Position numbers and translations under genes: made by a program. Under the pieces are notes generated by a model. It worked only from the letters and a program-made list of their open reading frames with translations. It was not told the origin of the DNA and ran no database searches. This document shows positions 44,000 to 57,073 of a DNA stretch of 64,000 nucleotides, piece after piece. Origin of the DNA: JAUASW01 sp036880965 (GTDB lineage: Bacteria > Pseudomonadota > Gammaproteobacteria > Burkholderiales > Burkholderiaceae_C); assembly GCF_036880965.1 (NCBI RefSeq), contig NZ_JBAJMV010000007.1:1-64000 (forward strand), given 5' to 3'. Every line of letters starts with the position of its first letter. Position 1 is the first letter of the stretch.

Positions 44000-45119
44000 G
44001 ACGCATTTCCCCAAGAAGGCGGCGGCGATTCTAGGCCTCGTGCTGGCCGGCTGTGCCGCGCCGCCGGTGAGCTTGCCACCGCCCGTACCGGCCAAGCCAG
44101 CGCAGGTCGAGCCGCAGAAGCCGGCCGCCGCCGTGATGCAGCGCGAACGCTCGCGCTGGGTGGCCACCGAGTGGAGCGAGCTGCCCGGCTGGGGCAGCGA
44201 CAAGGCGGCCGAGCTGTGGCCCGCGCTGGTGCGCGGCTGCGAGAAGCCGGCTGCCAGCTGGGCGGCACTCTGTGCTCAGGCGGCGCTGACCGAGCCGGGC
44301 GACGATCTCGCCACCGCCATGTGGCTGATGGAGCGGCTGCAGCCCTGGCGCATTGAAAGCCATGAGGGCGAGCAGCAAGGCCTGCTGACCGGCTACTTCG
44401 AGCCCGAGCTCGAGGCCCGCCGGCAACGCAGCGACAACTTCCAGGTCGCCGTGCTGGCCGCGCCGCCGGACCTGCAGCAGCGTCGCCCCTATTTCACCCG
44501 CCAGCAGATCGACAGCGAGCCGCTGCGCAGCCGCATGCAGCCGCTGGTCTTCATCGAAGACGCCATCGACCTGCAAGTCTTGCAGTTGCAGGGCTCGGGT
44601 CGGGTCCGGGTGACCGAGACCAACGGCGAGCGGCGCTGGGTTCGCGTCGGCTTTGCCGGCCACAACGACCATCCCCTGACGCCCCTGGGCCGCTCGCTCG
44701 CCGTGATCGGCGAGTGGAGCGATGGCCCGGCTGCGCCGCGCCCGGCGGTGCGCGAGTGGGTCAAACGCAATCCGCAGCGGCTCAACGAGCTGATGTGGGC
44801 CAATGCCCGCTACGTGTTCTTTCGCGAGGAGCCGCTGCGCGACCCGCAGGCCGGTCCCCGGGGGGCGCAGGGCGTGCCCTTGACGCCCGGCCGCTCGGTG
44901 GCGGTAGACCGGCTTTCCATCCCTTACGGCACGGCCTTGTGGATGGACGGCGGCGATGCCGGCACGCGCCGCCTGGTGATGGCCCAGGACACCGGCGGCT
45001 CCATCATCGGCGCGGTGCGGGCCGACTACTTCACCGGCTGGGGTGCGGAGGCCGAGGCCGCAGCGATGAAGATCAAGCAGCCCTTGAAGCTCTGGGCACT
45101 GTGGCCAAGAGAGCGCTAG
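43998..45119 (+). CDS. mltA: Membrane-bound lytic murein transglycosylase A
   Basis: This 373-residue lipoprotein cuts peptidoglycan glycan strands, giving anhydro-muropeptides. The lipobox LVLAGC sets the acylated Cys19. The MltA domain contains LLTGYFEPELEA, LQLQGSGRVRV and the 3D domain with AQDTGGSIIGAVRADYFTGWG, whose Asp residues include the catalytic one. The ATG 43998 is used because the lipoprotein signal begins there. There is almost no upstream gap, so its promoter must lie within the small membrane gene or the Gcr gene. Confidence 0.95.
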   Translation: MTHFPKKAAAILGLVLAGCAAPPVSLPPPVPAKPAQVEPQKPAAAVMQRERSRWVATEWSELPGWGSDKAAELWPALVRGCEKPAASWAALCAQAALTEPGDDLATAMWLMERLQPWRIESHEGEQQGLLTGYFEPELEARRQRSDNFQVAVLAAPPDLQQRRPYFTRQQIDSEPLRSRMQPLVFIEDAIDLQVLQLQGSGRVRVTETNGERRWVRVGFAGHNDHPLTPLGRSLAVIGEWSDGPAAPRPAVREWVKRNPQRLNELMWANARYVFFREEPLRDPQAGPRGAQGVPLTPGRSVAVDRLSIPYGTALWMDGGDAGTRRLVMAQDTGGSIIGAVRADYFTGWGAEAEAAAMKIKQPLKLWALWPRER

Positions 45120-45131
45120 CCAGCCGGTCGT

Positions 45132-45410
45132 TCAGTCGACGACCTGCACGCCTTTCCAGAACGCCACCCGGCCCTTGAGCTCGGCGGCCTGCTCGGTGGG
45201 CTCGGGGTAGCTCCAGACCGAATCGGGATTGAACTCGCCGTTGACGAACAGGCTCTGATAATGCGCCTGCCCCTTCCAGCTGCTGCTGCGGTGGTTGCTG
45301 AAGCTCAGGTACTCCTTCTTCAGCGACTCGGCCGGGAAATAGTGGTCGCCGTCGACCACGACGGTGTCTGCGCTTTCGGCGATGACGACGCCGTTCCAGA
45401 TTGCCTTCAT
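45132..45410 (-). CDS. DUF427 domain protein
   Basis: This 92-residue cytoplasmic protein has the DUF427 pattern KAIWNGVVIAESADTVVVDG, HYFPAESLKKEYL and GRVAFWKGVQVV. The fold is a small beta-barrel of unknown function. ATG 45410 has GGAG ten bases upstream; the GTG three codons earlier would overlap that site. It diverges from the next small gene. Confidence 0.88.
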   Translation of the reverse strand: MKAIWNGVVIAESADTVVVDGDHYFPAESLKKEYLSFSNHRSSSWKGQAHYQSLFVNGEFNPDSVWSYPEPTEQAAELKGRVAFWKGVQVVD

Positions 45411-45445
45411 CTTCAACACTCTCCTGCCTGCGGATTCTCCAAGAC

Positions 45446-45685
45446 GTGAAACGTTACCACTGCCACCAGGGCAAAGACATCTTCGTCACCGCCGGCACCG
45501 CCCGCGAGCTGGCGCCCGGCGCCTTCGGCATCCTGGCCATCGGCGGCGGGGCCGAGGGCTGGTCGGTTGCGCACCGCGGCCCCGGCGGCGACGTGGTCGA
45601 CCTCGGCGGCGAGTACTACTTCGGCACGCCGGAAGAGGCGCTGGAGTTCGTCAAGGAGTTGATCGATCTGATGCTGGGCGGCTGA
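45446..45685 (+). CDS. Small hypothetical protein
   Basis: This 79-residue frame from GTG 45446 (VKRYHCHQGKDIFVTAGTAR) ends in an acidic helix (PEEALEFVKELIDLMLGG). I do not recognise it. The coding character looks genuine: the third codon positions are GC-rich and the sequence is hydrophilic and compact. The start is uncertain, with AAGA as the only weak ribosome site. It diverges from DUF427 with 35 bases between them. Confidence 0.5.
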   Translation: MKRYHCHQGKDIFVTAGTARELAPGAFGILAIGGGAEGWSVAHRGPGGDVVDLGGEYYFGTPEEALEFVKELIDLMLGG

Positions 45686-45882
45686 GCAGCCCGTCCTGGA
45701 AGCGGTCGCCCTCCGCGGACAGCGAATCATGACTTTGCTCACCGTGCCGTTCGGCGGCTTAGGAAATTCTTAAGCTAGGGCGAGCCAAGATTTAGGAATG
45801 CGGCAAGGCCCTGCTGCCTATCGTTGAGGCGTCGAAAACACCGACCCCTTCCGTCTCATCGATCCACCCCAGGAGCCCTTTC

Positions 45883-46536
45883 ATGAACACCCCCCGCCAC
45901 GACATCTACGCCTTCATCCACAAGGGCCTGCGCGCCTTCATGGCCCACACCTTGCTGCATGCCGGCCGCGTCGATGCCGGCGATCCGGCCGACGTGGCCG
46001 AGCTGCGCGAGCAGTGCGACGCGCTGCTGGACATCTGCGCCAGCCACCTGCACCACGAGAACGAAGTGATACACACGGCCATCGAGGCGCGCAGCCCGGG
46101 TGCCAGCGGCCGCATCGCCGACGAGCATGTGGAGCACCAGGAGGCGATCGCCCGGCTGCGTGCTCTGCTGCACCTGATCCCCGGCGATGCCGACGCGGCC
46201 CGGCAGCTCTACGTCGAGCTGGCCGCGTTCGTGGCCCACAACTACGAGCACATGGCCTACGAGGAAGGCACCCACAACGCCGCGCTCTGGGCCACGCACA
46301 GCGACGACGAGATCCGTTCGCTCGAGCACCGCATCGTGTCCAGCCACCCGCCCGAGAAGATGCAGGTCGCGTTGCGCTGGATGCTGCCGCACATGAATCC
46401 AGCCGAGCGCGCCCAGATGCTGGGCGGCATGCGGGCCGGCGCGCCGCGCGAGGCCTTCGAGGGCGTGCTGGCACTGGTGCGCCCGCTGCTGGGCGGCCGC
46501 GACTGGCGCAAGCTGGCCGACGCGCTGGCGCTCTGA
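45883..46536 (+). CDS. Hemerythrin-like diiron protein
   Basis: This 217-residue protein has a four-helix hemerythrin layout with candidate iron ligands in RHDIYAFIHKG, ASHLHHENEV, DEHVEHQEAI and VAHNYEHMAYEEGTHN. Such proteins bind oxygen or NO or act in redox sensing. The C-terminal 60 residues form an extra helical region. It converges with the GAF protein gene. The 197-base gap upstream has no gene, only an AT-rich patch near 45760. Confidence 0.88.
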   Translation: MNTPRHDIYAFIHKGLRAFMAHTLLHAGRVDAGDPADVAELREQCDALLDICASHLHHENEVIHTAIEARSPGASGRIADEHVEHQEAIARLRALLHLIPGDADAARQLYVELAAFVAHNYEHMAYEEGTHNAALWATHSDDEIRSLEHRIVSSHPPEKMQVALRWMLPHMNPAERAQMLGGMRAGAPREAFEGVLALVRPLLGGRDWRKLADALAL

Positions 46537-46540
46537 GCCC

Positions 46541-47878
46541 TCAGCCCTCGGCCTCGACCAGCCGCAGCGGCCGCGCCACGCAGAGGCGGAACTGGCCGCG
46601 CCCGGTCTTCTCGAAGGCCAGCGACGGGCAGCGCTCGGCGAGCCGCCGCTGCAGAAGGATCAGCCGAGCTTCCAGGTTGTCGCTGACATCGGGCAGGCGC
46701 AGCTCGGGCGCCATGCGCAGCTCGCGGTTGGTGAACTCGCAGCGGCCGGCCTGGTACTCGCGCACGAGCTTCCACAGGATGGCGCCGGCCACGCCCTTGA
46801 TCAGGTAGTCGCCGGCGACGAAGACACTGTCGTTGCCGGCGTAGTGGCGCAGCTCCAGCGGCTGGCCGGACGAGGGCGGCACGGGGCCGCCGGCCGGCAG
46901 CAGCACGGCCGTGGCCGCGCCGCATTCCGCCTGCTGCTGCAGCAGCGCGATCTGCAGGCCCAGCTGCGTGGCCAGCGCGACCAGGGCGTCCTCGTCGTCA
47001 TAGCCGAAGCGCAAGTCCTGCGCGCTCTCCACGCACAGCACGCCCAGCAGCCGGTCGGCCAGCAGGATGGGCACGGCCAGCTGGCTGTGCGGCTCGGCCA
47101 AGCCGGGGAACGGGATCTCGGCCTCGGGCGCCGCATCGCCGCGGCCGGCCGAGCCGTAGAGGTATTCCGAGGTCATGTGGTTGATGCGTATGGCCGTGCG
47201 GTATTGCGCCGCCACGCCGATCACGCCCTCGCCGAGCTGGATCTCGCTGCCGATGCCACTGCTGGCGTAGCCGCGGCTGCCGACCAGGAACAGCCGGCGG
47301 CCGTCCTCGTCCGCCATCAGCAGCAGGGCCTGCTCGATGCCGAACTCGCCGGCCAACTGGACCAGCAGCTGATCGAACAGCGCGTCCAGGTCGGTGCAGG
47401 CCGCCAGGCGCTCGCCGGACTGGCGCAAGGCGTTGAGCAGGTTGCGCTCCGGCGGCGGCCGCTTGAGCTCGGGCCCCGGCACGCGCTCGACCCGCAGCAC
47501 GCGGTAGACGTCGGCACCCTGCAGCTTGAACACGCCCACCATGCCGACGTGCGAGGCGATCCCGGCCAGCTTGGCCTTGAGGCTCTGGAACAGCGCGCCG
47601 GCCGTCTCGGTGCGAAGGTACAGCAGCTCCAGCCGGTAGGCGGCCGCCGTCACGGGATCGATCACCAGGGCCGTGACCTGCGGATTGGCCAGCACGTTCT
47701 GGCGCGTCTTGCTGAAGAACTGGAAGGACAGGGCCACGTGGCGTGCATCCACGTACTGCATCTGCGACACGTAGGTGGCATTGGGAACGCCCTCGGCCGA
47801 GCAGGTGGCCACGGCCGCCGGAATCACCCCCTCCAGGCAACTGCGGATCGCGTCGAGCTGGACGGTCTCCATGCCCAT
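46541..47878 (-). CDS. Multi-domain sensor: flavin-reductase-like fold plus GAF domain
   Basis: This 445-residue cytoplasmic protein has an N-terminal pyridoxamine-5'-phosphate-oxidase-like split barrel (about 10-130; CSAEGVPNATYVSQMQYVD, NVLANPQVTALVIDP), a GAF domain (about 155-315; ALLLMADEDGRRLFLVGSRG, AVPILLADRLLGVLCVESA) and a C-terminal region of about 100 residues with ILWKLVREYQ and FTNRELRMAPELRLPDVSD, which looks like a winged helix. The combination suggests a redox or ligand sensor with transcription output (inference). It is followed, overlapping by one base, in the upstream direction by another split-barrel gene. Confidence 0.75.
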   Translation of the reverse strand: MGMETVQLDAIRSCLEGVIPAAVATCSAEGVPNATYVSQMQYVDARHVALSFQFFSKTRQNVLANPQVTALVIDPVTAAAYRLELLYLRTETAGALFQSLKAKLAGIASHVGMVGVFKLQGADVYRVLRVERVPGPELKRPPPERNLLNALRQSGERLAACTDLDALFDQLLVQLAGEFGIEQALLLMADEDGRRLFLVGSRGYASSGIGSEIQLGEGVIGVAAQYRTAIRINHMTSEYLYGSAGRGDAAPEAEIPFPGLAEPHSQLAVPILLADRLLGVLCVESAQDLRFGYDDEDALVALATQLGLQIALLQQQAECGAATAVLLPAGGPVPPSSGQPLELRHYAGNDSVFVAGDYLIKGVAGAILWKLVREYQAGRCEFTNRELRMAPELRLPDVSDNLEARLILLQRRLAERCPSLAFEKTGRGQFRLCVARPLRLVEAEG

Positions 47879-48348
47879 CAGCCCTCCAGCGGCGCGCCGG
47901 CCTGAGGCCCGGGCGTCTGGTTGAAGGCCGCCTCGGGCGTGAAGCGCACCGCCATCAGGTCGGCGGGCGCGCGCCAGAACAGCGTGTCGACGAAGCGCTG
48001 GTCCCAGCCCATCGGGCCGAGGTCCTCGGCAAACAGGTCCAGGCTGCGGCGCACGGTGGCCAGGTCCTGGGCGGTGGCCGGCGCCATGCGGGCATCGTGG
48101 CCCTTGACCTGCACGGTCTGGTCGGTGCTGGGCTTGCTGAAGCAGACGGCGATGCGGCCGTTGCGGGCCAGGTCACGCGTCACCTGATCGGCGCCGTCGG
48201 CGAACAGCAGCACGGTGAGTTGGCCGCTGGCGGCATCAACCGTGCAGCCGGCCCCCTTGGCGATCGACGGCACCAGGCGCTCGCCACAGCCCACCACGGT
48301 GATGGACAGCCCGGACTGGATGAAGGCGGCGGTGGCTTCGGACAACAT
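47878..48348 (-). CDS. Pyridoxamine-5'-phosphate-oxidase-fold protein
   Basis: This 156-residue protein has the flavin-binding split barrel: SGLSITVVGCGERLVPSIAK, LTVLLFADGADQVTRDLARN and RIAVCFSKPSTDQTVQVKG. The substrate is unknown. It is the first gene of a two-gene unit; its stop overlaps the start of the GAF protein (TGATG), so the two proteins probably work together. ATG 48348 is chosen by homology to the fold start; the longer frame upstream is unsupported. Confidence 0.78.
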   Translation of the reverse strand: MLSEATAAFIQSGLSITVVGCGERLVPSIAKGAGCTVDAASGQLTVLLFADGADQVTRDLARNGRIAVCFSKPSTDQTVQVKGHDARMAPATAQDLATVRRSLDLFAEDLGPMGWDQRFVDTLFWRAPADLMAVRFTPEAAFNQTPGPQAGAPLEG

Positions 48349-48458
48349 GATGGGCCGGGATTGTGGAGCCGGGCCCGGGCCGGCCGCAAGCCGGGTGTGA
48401 CCATCGGTTGTTGCGCCGCTGCGGTCCAGAATCACCATTTCTCCCCAGCTGAGCGCCC

Positions 48459-49115
48459 ATGAAATCTTCACCCTTCCTGATCGCCCTGGCCGCCGTCCTG
48501 CTGGCCGGCTGCGCCTCCATCCCGCCGGCCCGCCTGCAGTTGCCCGACGGTCTCGACGCCCGCAGCGAGGCGATGAACCTGGGACCATTCGGCCCTGGCC
48601 GCAAGGGTCAGGCCCAGATTGACGGCCGCGAACTGCGCTACGAGCGCAGCGCCAGCCGGCTCGATCTGTTCAAGGTCTACGCCAGCGACAAGGCCGCGCT
48701 GCGTTTCCAGCTGGCGGGCGTCGAGGCCGACTGCGGCGTGCGTCGCCGCGAACTGAGCGTGGCCGGCATCACGGCCAGCCAGCCCACGCAGGTGCACTGC
48801 CAGCTGAGCCCCTTGGTCGGCCTCGTCCTGAGGGCGGCGAGCTCCCCCGGCCGCGGCCTGGAGCCCCGGCCGGCCGGCGAGCTGGTGCTGACCGACGGCC
48901 GCAGGCTGCAGGTGCTGGCCTCGTTCCAGATCCAGGGCACGCCCCTGCCCAGCGGCGAGCCCATGGGCTACCTGTTCGCCGAGCAGGGCCGCGTGGTCGG
49001 CGCCATCGACACCAACAATCGCACGGCCTACCTGCCCAGGGGCGATGCCGCGCTGCGCGAGGCCTGCCTGCGCGCCGGCCTGGCGCTGTCGCTGCTCTGG
49101 ATGCCTGACGATTGA
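48459..49115 (+). CDS. Putative lipoprotein of unknown function
   Basis: This 218-residue protein has a lipoprotein signal with lipobox LLAGC (Cys18). The mature part looks like a beta-sandwich (RYERSASRLDLFKVYASDKA; SFQIQGTPLPSGEPMGYLF). I do not recognise the family. It lies 45 bases before the alpha-2-macroglobulin gene on the same strand, so an envelope role is plausible. Confidence 0.75.
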   Translation: MKSSPFLIALAAVLLAGCASIPPARLQLPDGLDARSEAMNLGPFGPGRKGQAQIDGRELRYERSASRLDLFKVYASDKAALRFQLAGVEADCGVRRRELSVAGITASQPTQVHCQLSPLVGLVLRAASSPGRGLEPRPAGELVLTDGRRLQVLASFQIQGTPLPSGEPMGYLFAEQGRVVGAIDTNNRTAYLPRGDAALREACLRAGLALSLLWMPDD

Positions 49116-49160
49116 GGCTCGAATGAGGCCTAGACTCTCCCGCTTCCAAGGGAGAGTTGG

Positions 49161-52100
49161 ATGCACCAAGCAAGAGGCGACAAGCAGGCCGGCATCAAGC
49201 GCTGGCAAGACCTGGCACGCGGCCTGCTGGCGGCGGCAGCCTTCATGGCGGCGGGCGCGGCCCAGGCCGTGTCGGTCACCAGCGCCAGCCCCAGTGGCGA
49301 GGTCGCCCAGGCGACGCAGCTGCGCCTGCAGTTCAGCGAAGCGGTCGTACCGTTGGGCGACCTGCGCCAGGCCGACCCGGCTTCTCTGCGCTGTGAAGGC
49401 AAGGTCGACACCAGCGGCTCCGGCCACTGGGCCAGCGAACGCGAATGGCTGTTCGAGCTGAACCAGCCACTGCCCCCCGGCGCCGCCTGCCGCGTGTCAC
49501 TCAAGCCCGAGTTCAAGCCCGGCGCTGAATGGACGGGTGCCCGCGAATTCCGCTTCCAGCTCGGCGCGCCATTTCTGCTCGATGCACGCCCCTGGAATTC
49601 CGCGCAGATCGCCGAGGACCAGCAGTTCCTGCTGCACTTCAACGGCGCGCCCGACCTGGCCAGCCTGGCTGGGCGGATCTGGTGCGAGGTTGAAGGCCTG
49701 GGTGAGCGCATGCCCGCCCAGCTGCAGCCGCTCGCCGCCCGCGATGCGGCGCTCAAGACGCAAAGCATCTGGGGCAACGAGCGCAAGGGCGAATGGCTGC
49801 TGCTGGCCTGCCAGCGGCCCTTGCCACCGGGCGCGCGCGTTCGCATCGTCTGGGGACGGGGCATCGCTGCCGCGCTGAACCCGGCCGTGCAAAGCCGCGC
49901 TGACCAGCACCTGCAATACAAGGTCCGCCAGCCGCTGACCGCCGAGTTCCATTGCACGCGCGAGCGGGCCGAGGAACCCTGCATGCCCATCCTGCCGATG
50001 CGGCTGGATTTCAGCGAGCAGGTGCCTGCCGCGCTGGCACAGAAGGCCCGGCTCAAGCCGATCGGCGGCGGCCCGGAGATCGCACCCGTCACCTCGAAAG
50101 GCGACGGCGCTGACAAAGACGTGAGGCAGATCAGCTTCCCGACGCCGCTGCCGGAGAACCAGAGCTTCCAGCTGGTCCTGCCGCCCGGCATGAAGGACGA
50201 CGCGGGCCGGCCGCTTTCCAACGCCACGATGTTCCCGCTGACGGTGCGCACCGGCATCGCGCCGCCGATCGCCAAGTTCGCGGTCGCCAGCTTCGGCATC
50301 GTCGAGCGCGAGCCCGAAGGCCCGGCACTTGTGCCACTGACGCTGCGCCATGTGCAGGGCGAGCTGCGGCCAGGCAGCAGTGCCGGCCAGATGCTGCGGC
50401 AGCGCTTCGACGGCAGCGACCTCGAGCTGCTGAAGGCCTATGCCCGCGTGCGCGAGCTGGGCAATGACGAATACAAGAGCCGCAAGGCGCCCATGCTCGA
50501 CGCCAGGACGGCCAAGCGCATGGACCTGCCGGTGCTGCAGGGCGGCGACCCGCGGCCCTTCGAGGTGATCGGCGTGCCGATCAGCGAACCCGGCTTCCAT
50601 GTGCTGGAACTGCGCTCGCAACGCTTGGGCCAGGCGCTGCTCGAACCGGTGGCGCCCATGTATGTGCGCACCAGCGTGCTGGTCACCAACCTGGGCCTGC
50701 ATTTCAAGCTGGGTCGCGAGAGCAGCCTGGCCTGGGTGACGACGCTGGACCGCGCCCAGCCGGTGGCCAATGCCGACATCTCGGTGATGGACTGCCACGG
50801 CAAGCCGATCTGGCAGGGCCGCAGCAATGCGCAGGGTCTGGCACGCATTGACCGCCCGCTGAGCGAACGCATCTCGGGCGAACGATGCCCGGCCGACACC
50901 GGACTGTTCGTCACGGCCCGTGCCGGCGGCGAGCTGGCCTTCCTGTTCACGAGCTGGCAGCGTGGCATCGAGAGCTGGCGCTTCAACCTGCCGGTCAGCG
51001 ACTACGAATGGTCGCCGGTGCGCACGCACACGGTGCTGGACCGCACGCTGTTCCGCGCTGGCGAAACCGTCTCGATGAAGCACTTCATCCGGATGGAGAA
51101 CGGCCAGGGCCTGGCCATGATCAAGCCTGAAGACCTGCCCAGCGAGGTCGTGGTGAGCCACCAGGGCAGCGGGCAGGAGTTCAGGCTGCCGCTGACCTGG
51201 CAGGGCAATGGCCGCTCCGCCAGCAGCCAATGGGCGATACCGCCGGCCGCCAAGCTGGGCGCCTACTCGATCTCGCTGACCGGCAAGAGCCATGGCGGCT
51301 TCGGCGGCACGTTCCGCGTCGAGGAGTTCCGCGTGCCCCTGGTCGATGCACGCATCAACGTGCCAGCCACACTGCCGGCCGCGCCCCGGGAAATCAAGCT
51401 GGGCGCGCAACTGAACTACATGGCCGGTGGCGGCATGGCGCGCGCGCCATTGAAACTCAGCGCCCTCCTGCAACCGCGCGAAAGCGGCTTTGCCGGCTTC
51501 GAGGACTTCAGCTTCGCGCCGCCCCGCAGCGAGCAACGCGCCAACGATGAAGGCGACGAGCAGGACGCCAGCCAGCGCGCCGCCAGGCTGGTGGCCGACA
51601 AGCAGCCGGCCGTGACCGACGCCCAAGGCGCGGCCCAGCTGAACATTGCCAAGCTGCCGCCCCTGCAACAGCCCAGCGATCTGCTGGTCGAGCTGGCCTA
51701 CGACGACCCCAATGGCGAGCGGCAGACCGTGTCGCGCCGCGTGCCGCTGTGGCCGGCCCGCGTGGTGGCCGGCATCAAGGCCAGCCACTGGGTGGGCAAT
51801 GGCCAGCAATTGCGCTTCCAGGCGCTGGCGCTGGCCACCGATGGCAAGCCGCTGGCAGGTCAGAAGATTGTCGTGCGGGCCCGGCTGCAGCAATGGTTGT
51901 CGAGCCGCAAGCGCATGGTCGGCGGCTTCTACGCCTATGACAACAAGCTGGAGCGCAAGGAGCTTGGCGAGGTCTGCAGCGGCACGACCGACGCGAAGGG
52001 GCTGCTCACCTGTGAAGCCTCGCTCACCACGCCGGGCCAGGTCGAGCTGATCGCTCGCGCGCAAGACGCCGATGGCCATGCCAGCGAAGCCGCGGCACCG

Positions 52101-54943
52101 GTCTGGGTGACGCGCCAGGGCGAGTTCTGGTTCGCGCAGAACAACGACGATCGCATCGAAGTCATCACCGAGAAGCGGCGCTACGAGCCGGGCGAGACCG
52201 CCCGACTGCAGGTGCGCATGCCTTTCCGCGAGGCCACGGCCCTGGTGGCCATCGAACGCGAGGGCGTCATCGAGACCAGGCTGATGCAGCTGCGCGGCCG
52301 CGACCCGGTGATCGAACTGCCGGTGGCGCGCGACTGGTCGCCCAATGTCTACGTGAGCGTGCTGGCCGTGCGCGGCCGCATCCGTGAGGTGCCCTGGTAT
52401 TCGTTCTTCAGCTGGGGCTGGCGCAGCCCCTTGCAGTGGTGGCGAGACTGGCGCGCTTCCGGCGACTACCAGCCGCCCACGGCCATGGTCGACCTGGGCA
52501 AGCCGGCCTACAAGCTGGGCATTGCGGCATTCGAGGTGGGCCTGGCCCGCCATGAGCTGAAGGTCGAGGTGACGAGCGACAAGCCACAGTACGGCGTCCG
52601 CCAGAAGGCCTTGGCGAAAGTACGCGTGACGCAGGATGGCAAGCCGGTGCCCGAGGCCGAGCTGGCCTTTGCGGCAGTGGACGAGGGCTTGCTGGCCTTG
52701 TCTGACAACGCCAGCTGGGACCTGCTGCACGCCATGCTGCCCAACCGGCCGCTGGCCGTCGAAACATCGACGGCCCAGGGCGAAATCGTCGGGCGGCGTC
52801 ACTACGGCCGCAAGGCCATCGCGGCGGGCGGCGGCGGCGGCAAGGCCACCCGCGAACTGTTCGACACCCTCTTGCTGTGGAAGCCGCTGGTCAAGCTGGA
52901 TGCCAAGGGCGAAGCGCAGATCGAGGTGCCGATGAATGATTCGCTGACCAGCTTCCGCCTCGTCGCCGTGGCCGATGCCGGCAGCCACCGCTTCGGCAGC
53001 GGCCATGCGGTCGTGCGCGTCAGCCAGGACCTGCAGATGCTGTCCGGCCTGCCGCCGCTGCTGCGCGAAGGCGACAAGCTGCAGGCGCAGATCACGGTGC
53101 GCAATGCCAGCTCCCGCGAGATGAAGCTGAAGGTCGCGCTGAAAGGCCAGGTCAACAGCAATGCCTTGAACGGCGAGATCGCACGCAGCGCGCTGAACCT
53201 GCCCGCACAGGAGCTGACCCTGGCCGCCGGCAGCGCCCGCGAGCTGGGCTGGCCGCTCGAAGTGCCGATGGGCGCCTTCAGCATCGCCTGGGAGGGCGAG
53301 GCCGTCGAGCTCGGCGGTGCGGCCCAGGACCGGGTCAAGCTGTCGCAGCTCGTCCAGCCCGCCGTGCCGGTGCGGGTCTTGCAAAGCACGCTGCAGCAAT
53401 TGGACGCGCCCTTGAGCATCCCGGTGGCCTCGCCGGCCGATGCGCTGGCTTCCAACGGCGTCAAGCGCGGCGGCCTGCAGATCGGGCTGCAGCCACGGCT
53501 GACAGGCGCCTTGCCGGGCCTGAAGCGATTCTTCGAGACCTATCCGTACAGCTGCCTGGAACAACTCAGCTCCAAGGCCATGGCACTGCATGACGATGCT
53601 CGCTGGAACGCCTTGATGGCCACGCTGCCGACCTATCTGGACCGTGATGGCCTGGCCAGCTATTTCCCGATTGGTGCGGGTGAGCGGCCGATGGGCAGCG
53701 ACCGCCTGACCGCCCATCTGCTGGCTGCGGCCCATGAGGCGGGCCGTGTGCTGCCGGAAGAGTCCAGGCAACGCATGCTGGACGGCCTGGCCGGCTTCGT
53801 CGAAGGTCGGGTGCAGCGCCGCTTCTGGGCGCCGCGGGCAGACGAGGACGCACGCCGTCTCGCCGCGCTGGAGGCACTGTCGCGTTATGGCCGTGCCAAG
53901 GCCTCGCTGCTGGCCACGGTCGATTCCGGGCGCATCAACACCTGGCCCACGGCGACGCTGATCGACTGGCTCAATCTGCTGCGCCGCCTGCCCGACCTGG
54001 CACAGCGCGACGTCAAGCTGGCCGAGGTCCAGGCCCAATTGCGCAGCCGCATCAGCTATGCCGGATCGACGCTGCGCTTCGTCAACGAGGAGCAGGACAA
54101 CTGGTGGTGGCTGATGGAGAGCCCCGATGCCAACGCCGCTCGCCTGATCCTGGCCGTGCTCGAGGAACCGGCATGGAAGGCCGAGTTGCCGCGCCTGCTG
54201 CAAGGCCACATCTCCCGGCAGCAGCTCGGTGCCTGGCAGACCACGGTGGCCAATCTGTGGAGCGTGCTGGCGCTGGAGAAGTTCTCGGCCCGCTTTGAGT
54301 CGGTCAAGCCCACGGGACGCAGCGTCGCCCAACTGGGCACGCAGCAGCGCGTTCTCGAATGGGCCAGGCAGGCCGAGGGCGGCTCCTTGATGCTGGCCTG
54401 GCCCGAGCAGGCCGGGCCCTTGCCTTTGCAAGTGAAGCAGGAAGGGGCCGGCAAGCCCTGGCTGACGGTGCAGAGCCTGGCCGCCATCCCGATCAAGGCG
54501 CCGCTCAATGCGGGCTACCGCATCACTCGCAGCGTCCAGGCCATCGAGCAGAAGGACAAGGGCCGCTGGAGCCGTGGCGACGTGATGCGGATCCGTCTGG
54601 AGATCGATGCCTCGGCCGACATGAGCTGGGTCGTGGTGAACGACCCGGTGCCTGCCGGTGCCAGCCACCTGGGCACCGGCCTCGGCCGTGACTCCGTCAT
54701 CGCCACGCAAGGCGAGAAGCGCGAGAGCAACGAATACAGCGAGGCCTGGGTGGCCTACGAGGAACGCGGCTTCGAAGCCTGGCGCGCCTATTACGCCTAC
54801 CTGCCGCGCGGCAAGCACGTGATCGAGTACACCGTGCGGCTCAACAGCGCCGGCCGCTTCCAGATGCCGGTCAGCCGGGTCGAGGCCATGTATGCGCCGG
54901 AGCGCTTCGGCGAGTTCCCCAACGCCACGCTGGAGGTCGGTCC

Positions 54944-54947
<4 letters not shown>
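49161..54947 (+). CDS. yfhM: Bacterial alpha-2-macroglobulin with intact thioester
   Basis: This 1928-residue protein is the bacterial counterpart of the protease trap alpha-2-macroglobulin. It has a signal peptide (about 20-37, ending GAAQA), a series of macroglobulin-like beta domains, the bait/MG region, and the thioester CLEQ at Cys1465-Gln1468 in YPYSCLEQLSSKAMAL, followed by an alpha/alpha thioester domain and a C-terminal receptor-like domain. No lipobox is visible, unlike E. coli YfhM, so it may be free in the periplasm. The stop overlaps pbpC by four bases, the usual partner. AAGGGAGAG precedes the ATG. Confidence 0.93.
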
Positions 54948-57069
<2,122 letters not shown>

Positions 57070-57073
<4 letters not shown>

